Source: Limnanthes douglasii subsp. nivea (lineage: Eukaryota; Streptophyta; Magnoliopsida; Brassicales; Limnanthaceae). Taken from it: a stretch of 64,000 nucleotides of DNA. The stretch lies in assembly GCA_036936605.1 (NCBI GenBank), contig JAUPFV010000005.1, forward strand, positions 123,002,453-123,066,452, read 5' to 3'. How positions within the stretch are numbered: position 1 is the first letter of the stretch; every line of letters starts with the position of its first letter. A program made the position numbers and the translations under genes. Shown here in pieces: positions 11,732 through 23,321 of this stretch. The notes under the pieces are model-generated. The model saw nothing but the letters and a program-made list of their open reading frames with translations. It ran no database searches and was not told where the DNA came from.

Positions 11732-11732
11732 T
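11732..11732. other. Single-base spacer between the two MULE copies
   Basis: Copy 1 ends ...GTGTCATTTCCC at 11731 and copy 2 starts GAGAAAAG at 11733. Only a T separates them, and no 9-bp duplication exists at this junction. Confidence 0.85.
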
Positions 11733-12047
11733 GAGAAAAGTACCCATAAGTACCTTCTCAACTATCAAATACCAAAATGGTACCCGTTTTTGGACTAGTT
11801 TCAAAAACTACCTAGAGCCAATATATGGACAATTATACTCTCAAGGGTATAAAAGGGGTTGTTTTGGTGAAACCCATTTTTTTTCACCTTCTAATCAGAC
11901 TTTTAGGTTCCAATTCCCCCCACTTTCACATTTCTAAATTTGAGAAGAGAGAAACACGTTTTACGAGAGCGAACCCAAAAGTCATTTTTGAAAGCAAACG
12001 TAACCGGCGATATCAATCGACCCCTCTGTTCCGATAATTCTGACACC

Positions 12048-12268
12048 CACCGGCGAACCACCGGCGACAAGTAACGACTGTCTCTGTCTCTGCTCCGATA
12101 TTTCGGACACCAACCGGCGAACCACCGGCGACAAGTAACCACTGTCTCTGTCTCTGGTCTGAAATTTCAGACACCAACCGGCGAACCACCACCGACGACT
12201 AACCTTCGAAGCAACCACTGTCTCTGTCTCTGTTTCGATATTTGGAACCACCACCGGCGAGCCTTGAA
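12048..12268. repeat. 64-bp tandem repeat, four units (MULE copy 2)
   Basis: Counterpart of the array at 2190. ACCGGCGAACCACC anchors are at 12049, 12113 and 12177, with a diverged unit at 12253. Unit number is the same in both copies. Confidence 0.85.
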
Positions 12269-12931
12269 CTGCAAAGAAGTTTCCGTCGAACGGAACAGTC
12301 GCCCAGTGTCTCTGTTATTCCTTACGCCTTCGAACCGAACCAAGTATCTGTCTACCACTGTCTCTGTTCGATTCATATGCATCGATGTATAGGTTGTTTT
12401 ACATTGATAGTCCATCCTGTATGACGTCTAATACTCCGGTAGTGAGTAAGGCGATTTGTTACTGTTGCTCGAGCGGACGACGTTACGTAAGAGTTGTATT
12501 GGTAGTGAGGCTGTTGTTGTTGTATGCATTGCGAGGCTGCTGTTTTAAGCATCGTGAGTTTACGTAGGGTTGGTCCATATCTAGCAATATGAACTGTATT
12601 ATCTATCAGTATTTAGTTTACCTTTCCGACGCCATGGATTTGAACCTGGCCTGGTTGAATCGTGAACGTGTTAGATCGGCTATCACAGCTATAGCGCTGC
12701 TGTTTCAAATGTTGTCAGTGTATTTAGGTATCGTCAAACATCTAGCAATGTATTTTGTATTATATATCAGGGTCTGATAGTAGTTTACATGTCAGACAGC
12801 ACGTCTAGGGGATAAGTATAAGATTCTGGTCGCTTCTACAAATCTTCATAATGCAGTGGCAACTTAGTGTTATTGTTTTAGTTACCATGTAATTACTAAC
12901 TAGCTTATTATGTGAACGTTAACAGGTAAAA

Positions 12932-15900
12932 ATGACGAAAACAGGAGTATTCTACCGCTCGGGGTTGGTTGGCATAATCAACGTACTGAGACAGGATATA
13001 ATCAAAGCTGAACACATCGAGGCTGCTCGCGGAACCCCTTTCTACACCTTCCTCAAAACCTCGTACGACTTGAGGAACGAGGTTCTGAAGCTTAAAAAGT
13101 TCCACCACTTGATCGAGGCGATCTGTGGTTTATACGACGTCAGATGGAAGGCTTTCAAGATTGGACAAAAGCATGTAAGGCTGAGCAAGAAAGATGTTAA
13201 GGCGATCTTTGGCCCGAGACACGGTAACGAAGAGATGCCGATGAGCAAATCAGGTGGATTTATCGCTCGGTACGCCGATGGAGCCGAGTTAGATTCGATT
13301 TTGATGAAGAAATATTTTTTGAGTCCAAGGACGAGGAGAAGCGGGCCAACGAACGACAAATCAGTTTCCAACGCGTTAATAAAGGTAAATATAGTATGTT
13401 AGAATGTAGTTGTTTTGTAGTTCATGCTGCAGGCTCTGCCGGTTGATGAAATGCCGGCACATTTTCACATCACTATAAATAGATTGCTATAAATCACAAT
13501 CTATGAACATTAAGATATCAGAGTTATGGTAACATTAAAGCAACAGTTTATGTAGACCTAATGTATAAGATATAAACATAGATAGCAAGGTTGAATAGGG
13601 TGGATATCAGAGTATAACAGTATACATAACAATGTATACACGAATACACAGCAGAGTGTCAGCAAATGTAAGTAAAGATGTTAAATACGAAACAGAAAAC
13701 GTAGCTTGATGTATATGTTAGATGCAAATCTAGAAACTATCAATAGTGAATAGAGTGGATATCAGAGGGTAGCAGCATAGATAGCAATGTAAACATGGAT
13801 ATATATCAGAGTATGTAACAAACATCTATGGCATGTATGCAATCATATATCTAATGTCTTATTAGGTGTGGATGCCTTTAATTGTTCTTTATGTATTGTT
13901 GTTATGATTTTGGATATTTTTGTAGGAAGCAATCGAGAAAGCAGTCAGCGAAGGAGGGGAGGATGAAGCGAAGGATGTGGCTCGGCTACTGATACTTTTC
14001 ATATGCTCGACACTGTTCTTTTCAGTGTCGGGCGACGTAATCGGGTGGACAGCAATCTTCTACGTGGAGAATCTCGACAAGATAAACGACTATGACTGGT
14101 CTGGAGCCATCTTGGATAAGCTTCACAAATCGCTGGACAAATGTATTAAGGCCGGCCATCCTTCAAGAGTTATTGGCTGCGTTGCTCTGCTTTTTGTAAG
14201 TATAGTGTGTTACGATCAGCATGTCTGTTAGGAAAATGTTTTTTTAATGGTTAGTTATGTTCTACGCAGCCGTTTCTTATGGAGCATATTTCGATAAATG
14301 TCGACATACCAAGGCCAAATGTAATACCTAGATGTTACAAGTGGTGGGGGCTAGAGGGCAAGGAGTCGACATTCGAAATGATCCAGATGGTCGGTGAGCT
14401 CAGGGACGACGAGGTATGTTGTGGTATAGTAGATATATCGTAGTAGTATAATACATACATCAGTGATGATTATAATATTGGGCTGCTAAATGTATATTAT
14501 TGGTATTTCCTAGGTTGTCGGCGGGGAGTTGGTGTTTACAGCATCAGAATGTTTTGTTTATGAAGTAAATGATTCGCGGAGACAATGGGAAGGGGCTGGT
14601 GAAACAAGCGAACAGAGGAGTAGGAAAAGAAAAAAATCTGTTGCGAACAGAAGTTCAATAAGGAAGGTAGATGACGGAGCTGGTAGTAAGAAGAGAATAC
14701 ATTCGATGATTGAGGTTGAAGATGATGTTACGTTGGGGGAGTTCATTGTGGAGAGGAAGGAAACAGTTGGTAAAAACAAAGGGGAGAGGTTGAAGAACCG
14801 GAAAAAACGAAGGTCTAGTATGATTCCTAGTCTTGGAGTGCTGTCGCAGTCGGTATTGCGTGACGGCAAAAAACTGAAAAAAAAGAAGCCGGTTGCGCCG
14901 GTTGAAAGTTGAAAACAAGAGGCTCAAAACATGCCTTGATGAAAGAAACGAAGAGGTTAGTGCTAGCATGTTGTATCATACTACTAACATCTGTATGTTT
15001 GTTAAAATGAAGTTGTCTATCAACAAAGTAGGTTGTATCTATCATTGTTAAAAATAATGTAACAATTTCGTATGCTCGTTTGAATCAGGTGGAAAAGTTG
15101 AAGAAAGATTTGGAGGACCTGAAACAAAAGCTAGAGCTTGGAGGTAAAAGAATGGATGGTGAGGATCAACAACTGATGTTGACCTTGTCCATGCCATTTG
15201 GCCGCGTTGATGAGGATGCTACTGAAACCTTAGATGCACGCGTTGCTGAGAAGGTGGTTAAGGAAACACTGGTTTACAAAAGATCTCGGAGGCATGTAGT
15301 AACTGAAACAGAAAAAGCAACGGAAGAAGAGGGCGTTGATGGGGAGGATAAAACAGAAGAAAAACAGGAGCTTGACAAAGCTAAGCAAAAAGAAAGGGAC
15401 GTATCGGAGGAGGACAAAGAAGAAGTTGATGGAGGGGGTGTTCAATCCGAATCACGTGTTGAACCAATGGAAGAGAGTACTACACAGGATGCTGTTGCTG
15501 TTGATGTGTCTAGGAAGCCGAAAGGGACTACAACAAGTGGTTGTGACGCTGGTAATGGGAAACGGGATGTGGCAGAAGAATTACCACCCCTAACTCATGC
15601 TGCCGGTGCGCAAAATGTAGTTTTGGTACCTGCACAGGGACCCGGAGTTGGAAACAACGAGGTTGAACAACAGCAGCTGACGGTGGACAGAAATGATTTG
15701 TTGGACGAAGGATCCAACGAAGGAACGAAAACAATGGAACGACAGTTGGAGGAGTCGCCACAAACCGTCGATGAAGGAAATAATGCAGAGAAAGGTGAGG
15801 ACAGAGGACAAGATGACATAGTAGTAGCAATTACATTGTTGGAGATTGCAGCAACCGAACTACAGGTTCCAGAACCTGTCTCTCACAATGTGGTAGAGAC

Positions 15901-17704
15901 ATTTGCTGAAGATGTAAGTGGATGTTAAATAGCTTAGTTGTATTTGAATATCATATATAATTGATAGTTAATCTCGCAATTAATGGTTTCCAATCGTATG
16001 TTTTTAGGAAGTCGAAACAACGGAGCCTGAAGACACACGACACTCTAGCTTAGTTGTATTCACTGGCACTGGAACAGCAGCAAAGTGCGAACAACTATCG
16101 CAAGCTGTGTCTCCATTAAAGGTGATACAAATTTTCAACAGAGGAGATCAATCCGCAGAGAAGATTGAAAAAGTGTCACAGGTTGAGCCATCTTCGTACG
16201 CAACACCACAACAACAGAAAGCAGCATCGATGGGTCTTATTGTCCAATCGGTTACACCATTGGCTGACGATAGCTTCGTAGACTGCACCCAATCATTTTA
16301 TGCTGAAGTTGACAAGGCTGTTGAAACTTCAAACGAGAAGAGACGTACACTCGACTCCATCGAGGAAGTACAAACGGACGTTGAGGTAAGTAGATATTTG
16401 GTATTCTCAATAAACATTTAAAAAGTAATGTTAACAGTTTACTATGCTGCTTTTTTTTAGGTACCCATTGATGACATGCCTGGGTTCAACTTACTTACTC
16501 CGACGCAGGTTCAACAAAAGCAAACTGAAGTTGTAGCTTGGCCGTTCCCGACAGAGACAACAGAACTGATCGATGTAAGTGAGTACGAGAAAGTGCTGAA
16601 ACTGAAACAGGTAGAACAACAAGAAGATCCAGAAGTATGGTACTTGCCAAAAACAGAGTTCTCGTACAGGCTTTCCGTAAGTGTGACAGAGATAATGGAA
16701 CTGCCTAACGAAACTCAAGTGGACTTCAAGGTAAAAATCTATTAGGATGTATCTATCGTATTTTACTTGTTAGTCTAGCAACGTGTCTATATACGTCTAT
16801 CAATATTAAATGAAGCATCTAGCATTGTGTCAACCAATAAACTGTTGGTTATTATTTTCAGTAATCCAAGTCACTCAACTTATTTGAGATTGTAATTGTG
16901 TTCTGATAGGTAATAGATGCTTGGATATATAAGCTGTTAAAGGATTCAGATTTCAAAGTCCCTGTGAAAGGGTTTGATAATAAGTATTCATTTCCTGTCC
17001 CAGCCATTCAAATAACTGGGATTGCAACTGTAAGTTCCCAGGGGATTATTGGTTTTATATTAGGTACATCTACTTCCTGTATTAATGTCTTAAATTTACA
17101 GGGGACACTGGCTAAAAAGGGAGATATGTCTGTCATTGTGGACAAGGTTTTTGAGACAATGAACCCCGACACATATGTCTGTTTCGTCCCCCTATGTACC
17201 GTAAACACGGACGGCGTGAACCACTGGACGCTCCTGGTTATAGACATGGAGAATGGGGCTGCCAGAAGCTACAACCCAATGTTGCCGTGGAGCAAGCACA
17301 TTCCCGATAAGACGAGAAACACAGCCGATGCTCTAGTAAGGAATTTAAAATCCAAGTTATCTGTTTTGGTTGACTGTCTAGCAATTTCTAATACTACATC
17401 TATCAAACTGTATAGTAATGCATATCAATGAATGCTACTGTATCTATCAATGCAGCTGGCCTATTGCATGAAGAAGAAATATATACCGCAGGTAAAAGGT
17501 GGGTACAAAATTAAGACCATGTTAAACATCCCACAGCAAAAGAAGGGCAGCTACGACTGCGGTGTTTTCGTTTGCAAATACGTAGAAGACATCATTACAA
17601 AAGGGTTTGTTGGACGGGAATATGGTGAGGAAATGCCGGCAGAAACAAGAGCTAAAATATTCAAACATTTCTTGAATGATCGTAACACAAACAGATGTTG
17701 GTAG
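12932..17704 (+). CDS. DUF1985-like / Ulp1 (C48) cysteine protease protein of the MULE, one frameshift
   Basis: Ten exons, all introns phase 0 with GT/AG ends: 12932-13384, 13926-14195, 14270-14413, 14514-14955, 15089-15913, 16008-16385, 16461-16730, 16910-17029, 17102-17335, 17456-17704; about 1127 residues. Exons 1-3 match the DUF1985 / plant-mobile-domain pattern of MULE Ulp1 proteins. Exons 4-6 are long, charged and low-complexity, with a coiled coil at the start of exon 5. Exons 8-10 are a Ulp1-like peptidase: His in VNHWTL (17222-17224), Cys in YDCGVF (17558-17560). The usual Asp 17 residues after His is Asn (SYNPML, 17273-17275). Family members cleave ubiquitin-like modifiers in the nucleus; DUF1985 proteins of VANDAL elements act against silencing. 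Exon 4 has 442 bases, one too many, explained by an A8 run (14877-14884); one A fewer restores a single frame. The intron at 17030-17101 is also open in frame. Confidence 0.75.
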
Positions 17705-18789
17705 TATGTAATTTATTTTTTGGTACCCATTTGTATTTTTCGCATAGATTAGCAATGGGTGAATTAGACAAACTTCTATGATTTATGTTTGGAGTAGAAA
17801 ATTTACATGTAAACGCACTTTTTCACATCACTGTTACAGCATTCAGTGTTGTGTCCTACTAATTTAGATATGTTGTTACCTTTCATAGTAGTTTTCAAGT
17901 CGTTCGCAAAGTTTTTATAATTAACTATCAGGCTTGAACCACACATCTATCAATGTCTAATTTGTTAACTATCAGAAAAATAATCAGGTGGTGTATGTAG
18001 ATGTATAACAAATGGATTTTTAAGCAGGTGTATACTAAATTAAATATGTAGGGCAAATATATTTATAAACTACCTTGGCATATACACCATTGTTTGCATG
18101 AATCAATTTCATCTATGGGCAGTATATATCTACTATTTGTACATATAAGAGATGTAATAAAAAACTACCAATAATGCATATATAAGAAGAACTATCAATG
18201 TTTACCAAATTGTCTATCCGGGTTTAAGGAAGGATCTATCTGGGGTTAAGCAAGCAAATATCGTAGTGCGAAACATATCGTAATTTATAAAACTTTTGGT
18301 TACGAACCATATAGTATAGTTTTAGATATCGTTCAGACAAAATAGCTAGACCAAATAGGTTTTAAATTTTTAATATAATTTATCTACCATTGAAAATTAC
18401 TCCTAAATATCATATAACAGGTTAGTGATGCACGCAATATATATATATGGACTGCACAACATGGTTATTGGTAGATAAATGCAATTAATTTGTTGAAAGG
18501 ACTTTTAACCACACACATTACTCATTAGAAGTTAATGTGTTAAAGGCATTGGTTAGATTGAACTTGAAAAGACAATGGGTAGATGAACTAGAATGATTAC
18601 ATTCATTTAATATACTTGTGCCATTAAAGTTGTGAAAGAAAATATGGTTGCTTAATGGGACTCAGCATTGGGTGCTGGGTTTTGCTATAAATAGAGGGTC
18701 ATATGTCAACCTATTCCTCACAAACTTACCTGCAAAGAAAAAAAAATCCAGAACCTCTACCCTAAGTTCAAACCACTGCTCCTCCTACC
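17705..18789. other. Spacer between the Ulp1-type and acidic genes, copy 2
   Basis: Same content as 5034-6122 in copy 1: AT-rich, several TATCAR hexamers, a shorter (AT)n run near 18438-18447 and the TATA-box leader of the acidic gene. No gene seen. Confidence 0.5.
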
Positions 18790-19173
18790 GAGGCACCTTC
18801 ATCATCCTTCTCCCCACACCAGTTCGGCGACGACGCGTGGTCTTCTGACCACTATGCATGTAACAAGGCATACAAGCGTACGACAACGTCGGAGTACTCG
18901 TCTGACGAAGAAGATGATTGGTCGGTTTGGTCTGAGGACCAAGAAGACCCTTATGGATCATGGGATTCTTGGTCCATGGACGACTGTTATCTTTCTGAGG
19001 ATGAAAAACTGCCAAAAAGGAAAAGACGTAAGAGCAGCAGCAAGTGGGAAGAAGAAGACGACGATGAAGATGAAGAGGCAGACGACGAGGCCTCTGACGA
19101 CGAAGAAGATGATGAAGAAGAAGAAGAAGAAGAAGAAGAGGACGACGAATCTGATGGAGAGGACTCCGAGTAG
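18790..19173 (+). pseudogene. Acidic-protein gene with lost start codon (MULE copy 2)
   Basis: The frame is open and nearly identical to the copy 1 protein, but the start ATG at the homologous place reads GAG (18790-18792). The next in-frame ATG is at 18976 (MDDCYL). It would give a 65-residue piece holding the basic cluster and the Asp/Glu tail but not the Trp-rich N-terminal part. The tail is about one residue shorter than in copy 1. Confidence 0.7.
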
Positions 19174-20737
19174 GTTAGAACATGGAGATGTAGTTTCATG
19201 GCACTTTAGGTTTATCTTTTGTTGTTTTCGTCTGTTTGCTTATGGTTTTTTTGGACTGTTAGTGTGACCAACCCTGTGCAGTAGACTCTTTTTTTGACAG
19301 GGTTGGATGATTTATGGTTTATGGCACTTTGCGAATCACTGTAGCATTGCATGATTTTAATGTTAAAGTTTCGTTGTATTTTACCTTCTCTAGCTTAAAC
19401 TGGTAAGATATGGTATGACATGGTGCAGTTGAAGGTAGCAGTTTTACTTGCAGTTATTTCACAGAATCGCAATCTATGAACACTAAGATATCAGAGTTAT
19501 GGTAACATGAAAAGAACAAACAATGTAGCTCTAATGTGTAAGATGTAAACATAGATAGCAAGGTTGAATGGAGTGGACATCAGAGTATAACAACATAGGT
19601 AGCAATGTATACACGAGTACACAACAGAATGTTAACAAATGTAATTAAAGATGTTAAATACGAAACAGAAAACATATCTTGATGTATCTGTGAGATGCAA
19701 AATCCAGAAACTATCAATGTTGAATATAGTGGATATCAGAGGGTAGCATCAGAGATAGCAATGTATACAGGGATAGATATCAGAGTCTGTAACAAACATA
19801 TATGGTACTTGTCATTTCTATAAGGGTACAAAACATAAGTCGAGATACAAGAAGTGCTTATCTTTGAGATGAATCAGGCATGAATGATTTTAAATACACC
19901 TATAACAAATGTAAGTAAAATATCAGATGGATCTAAACCAAAACAGAAAACATATCTTGATGTATCTGTCAGATGCAAAATCCAGAAACTATCAATGTTT
20001 AATATAGTGGATATCAGAGGGTAGCAGCATAAATAGCAATGTATATATCGATAGATATCAGAGTCTGTAACAAACAAATATGGTACGTGTCAATTCTTTT
20101 AGGGGATAAAACATATGTCGAGATACAAGAAGTGCTTATCTCTGAGATGAATCATGCATGAATGATTTGGAGTACATCTATAACAAATGTAAGTAAAATA
20201 TCAGATGGATGTAAACCAAAACAGAAAACATATCTTGATGTATCTCTTAGATGCAAAACCCAGAAACTATCAACGTTGAATATAGTGGATATCAGATGGT
20301 AGCAGCATAGATATCAATGTATACAGGGATATATATCAGAGTCTGTAACGAACAGATATGGTACGTGCCAATTCTATAAGGGTACAAAACATAAGTGGAG
20401 ATACAAGAAGTGCTTATCTTTGAGATGAATATGGCATGAAATATTTGAAGTACATGTATATCAAACGTAAGTAAAGCATCAGATGGATGTGAACCGAAAC
20501 AAAAAACATACTTTGATGTATATGTTAGATGCAATATCCAGAATCTATCACTGTTGAATAGAGTCGCTATCAGAGTATAACCTCAAAGATAGCAATGTAT
20601 AATTGAATAGATATCATAGTCAGAAAGAAACAGACATGGAACATGTAAATGTTAAAAGTGTACGAAACATAAGTCGAAAGATAAGGAGTGCTTATCTTTG
20701 ATATGTAAAATGTTACAAAAAAGTAGGTAAATAATGT
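19174..20737. repeat. 278-bp tandem repeat array (MULE copy 2)
   Basis: CCAGAAACTATCAA anchors at 19703, 19982, 20260 and, mutated, 20538: spacings 279, 278, 278. Same layout and hexamer density as the copy 1 array. Confidence 0.85.
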
Positions 20738-22889
20738 TTAGAACGGAGCATCACATGACCGCCTATTATGCCCCGATTTGAAACATCGACCACAACGGGA
20801 CTGGCTGCTGGAAAGTTCGCCTCTTGATGGAATACGCTTCTTCCTCGGACGACCGGGTCGTCTTTTAACGTTAGGGGGCAGCACCAAGGGCTCTCCATCA
20901 CAATCTGCGCTACTGGATTCGCCAAACTCTGTTATAGCCGGTATGTTAAATGAATAGCTAGACAGGTAATTTTGGGTAGTGAAAAACGGCTCAACCAACG
21001 TCATAGGATCCTCGTTTATAGATGCAATTGCAGCCAACGCATGAGCGCACGGGAAACATTCTTGCTGCCAAGAGCCGCATGTGCATTTGAAATCCAGTAT
21101 GTTGACCACCATGACTGGGTCCGATAAAACCTCAAAATAAGCGGCAGAAGACTTGCGAACTAACCATGTCCGACTGGATTATACATTGTCTTTGAACATC
21201 TTGTCAAACTCGGGGCACAAATGTGTGTTCCAACTTTGGCCTTCTCCTAAACGACGAGACATTTGAGTCATCAGAAGAGCTCTAATCCGGTCAATTAATT
21301 TGACTATAGGCAGATGGCACAACTTCTTAATCTGGCCATTGAACGATTCAACAGCGGTTGATGCCATCGCCCCATACCGTTTGCCTTTGACATATGCCTG
21401 AGCCCATTTTTCTGGGGCCAGATTCCTTACGAAGTTGCCAATACGCTTACCGCCTAGGCGCAAAAACTGACCATAACGTTCATTAAAAAGATCCACCGTA
21501 GGGGCATAAGCACAACTCTTAAACATCACTAGCATATCTTGTTTGTAGACTCTGTTAGTGTGTTCAAGAGCTTTATTCAAGTTCTGGATAAGATGGAAGA
21601 TGCAATAAGCGTGGTAGTCAGTAGGATAAAGAGTTGCGACAGCGCTAATAATACCAGCATGGCGGTCTGAAATGAAAGTTATTTGGCGCCCTAACTGATG
21701 AGGTTTTAAATTTTCCAAAAACCAAAACCAGTTGTCCGAGTCTTCACTACCAAATATACCAAAAGCTACGGGGAAAAGACCTGCGATGGAAAATAAATAT
21801 CTTAAAAACAGAACTACATTAACAGAACGATGTTGAGGTCGACTGTGTAATAGTAAACAAAGAACAGTCTGTGTAACCTAATCTATCAGACAGAGCCTCC
21901 CAAGCTAGCAATCAGTAATGGCTAAAATACCAGAGTATGTAATCCAAACTATTAGACAGTCTTATTAAATCGCAAACTATGTAAACATATTTATCAGACC
22001 AAATGTATATTGAAACATGTACTGACCGTTGTTTCCATCTTTTGCCACTGCTGAAAGCAACACGCCACCATGGTTCCCTGATAGGTGGGTTCCGTCAACG
22101 TACAGTAGAGGGCGGCACGAATGGAAACCCTGAAGACACGCCCCAAACGCTATAAAACAGCGACGGAAAACATTGCCGGGAGCCAAATCCAGATGACAGT
22201 CCGTAGTGATATCACGACTCTTTAGCCTCTTGAAGTATGGTTTTAGCAATCCGAAAGAGGTATTGCTATCTCCAAATACAACGCGACGGGCCTTCTCCAA
22301 CGCATTCCAAGATAGACGATATGAAACGTCTAAACCGTAGTCTTGCTTGCTGGTGGACTGTATAGTCTTAGCTGTTAAAGAATGGCTGTTCCGTAGAGAA
22401 TCGTGAATATCATCAACAATCAAATCGGACGACAGATGCCTCCTTTTCTTCTTTGTGAATACGGGACTGCACGTGTGGGTACTGAAAAATCTTTTAATTG
22501 TCATCAAACCGGTCTTAGAATCGACAGAAGCGTAAAGCCTCCATTTGCAGCCATCCGAATCTTTGTTTACACAATAAACGGTGATCTTGTTAAAGGTATT
22601 GTGCATGTACCTAAAAGCAAAACCGTTCTCTAATGCATAACGGGATAAGGATAACCTCAGACCTTGAGCACCGTCTTGAAATGACTGTCCAACACCGATG
22701 ATAGCTTCTGCCCATCCCGCTGTAGCTAGATGTCTTTTTTTGGGGGTTGTAATGGCCAAACAGGTACTGCTTTCACCGCTGGTTCGTTGCATGTGAGAGG
22801 ATTCTTCGAACAGTTGAACGGGTTGTTTACGTTTAATGGCGGAGCCTTTATCAGCAACATGTTCTTCGATAAGAAATGACACACTCTTC
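20738..22889 (-). pseudogene. MuDR-type MULE transposase, 5'-truncated (copy 2)
   Basis: Exon 1 remnant 22889-22000 and exon 2 21780-20738, with a 219-bp intron. The 1071-bp deletion removes the promoter, the ATG and about the first 76 residues. The DNA-binding domain and both catalytic Asp residues are present (PLLYVDG; SDRHAG). The copy 1 stop sites are sense here (Trp near 22711; Gln in YKQDML). A different stop, CAA to TAA at 21179-21181, separates the catalytic Glu from the SWIM finger, AT-hook (RRPGRPRKKR) and CCHC knuckle. One extra in-frame codon lies just before the second Asp relative to copy 1. It cannot make a full transposase. Confidence 0.88.
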
Positions 22890-22893
22890 AAAC

Positions 22894-23312
22894 CGGAATT
22901 CTGAAACTCGCCGGTTATCGGAACAATCTGAAAAGGCGATTATATGGATCGCCGGTGGTTACGTAAGGTAAATGGTGGTTCAATAGTGTCGCCGGAGGTG
23001 GTGTGATCAGCCGTGGTTTTTTGAAATGAAGAGACGTTCTTGAAAAATGGGTTGTTTGTTAGGTTAGGAGAGAGGAGAGAGAAAGGGGGCTAATAAATTC
23101 AAAATTCAAAAGTAATTAAGAAGGTGTTGAAGCTAAAAGGGGCCCTTTTTTCACAAATCAACCTTATATACTAGGTTGAGGGTAATCTAAAAAAACAAAA
23201 GGTATTAGAAGTGGATATGTTTAATGAGATGGGTATTAAGTGAGCATTAACCCATTTTTAGGTACTAGGTTGTAATAGGTTTGACTAAAAGGTACTTAGT
23301 GTGTCATTTCCC
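22894..23312. other. Right terminal region of MULE copy 2
   Basis: Non-coding. Matches 11298-11731 of copy 1 with small deletions. It ends in spaced GGTAT, GGTAC and GTACTTAG blocks that mirror the TACC blocks of the left terminus. Confidence 0.6.
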
Positions 23313-23321
23313 TTCAATAAA
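23313..23321. repeat. Right 9-bp target site duplication of the MULE pair
   Basis: TTCAATAAA, identical to 1867-1875, directly after ...CATTTCCC. Confidence 0.9.

Larger units (their letters stand above)
11733..23312. mobile_element. MULE copy 2 (VANDAL/Ulp1-type Mutator-like element)
   Basis: An 11580-bp copy in the same orientation as copy 1. It retains all ten exons of the DUF1985/Ulp1 gene (12932-17704). The acidic gene has lost its ATG (18790). The transposase is truncated by a 1071-bp deletion whose junction (22888-22893) is a TCAAAC microhomology present at both breakpoints in copy 1 (10221 and 11292). The right end ...GTGTCATTTCCC is followed directly by the 9-bp duplication. Confidence 0.85.

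Noticed and set aside
11733..23312. Copy 2 as a separate MULE insertion next to copy 1
   Set aside because: The nine bases left of copy 2 (CATTTCCCT) do not match those to its right (TTCAATAAA), whereas the outer flanks of the pair match perfectly.
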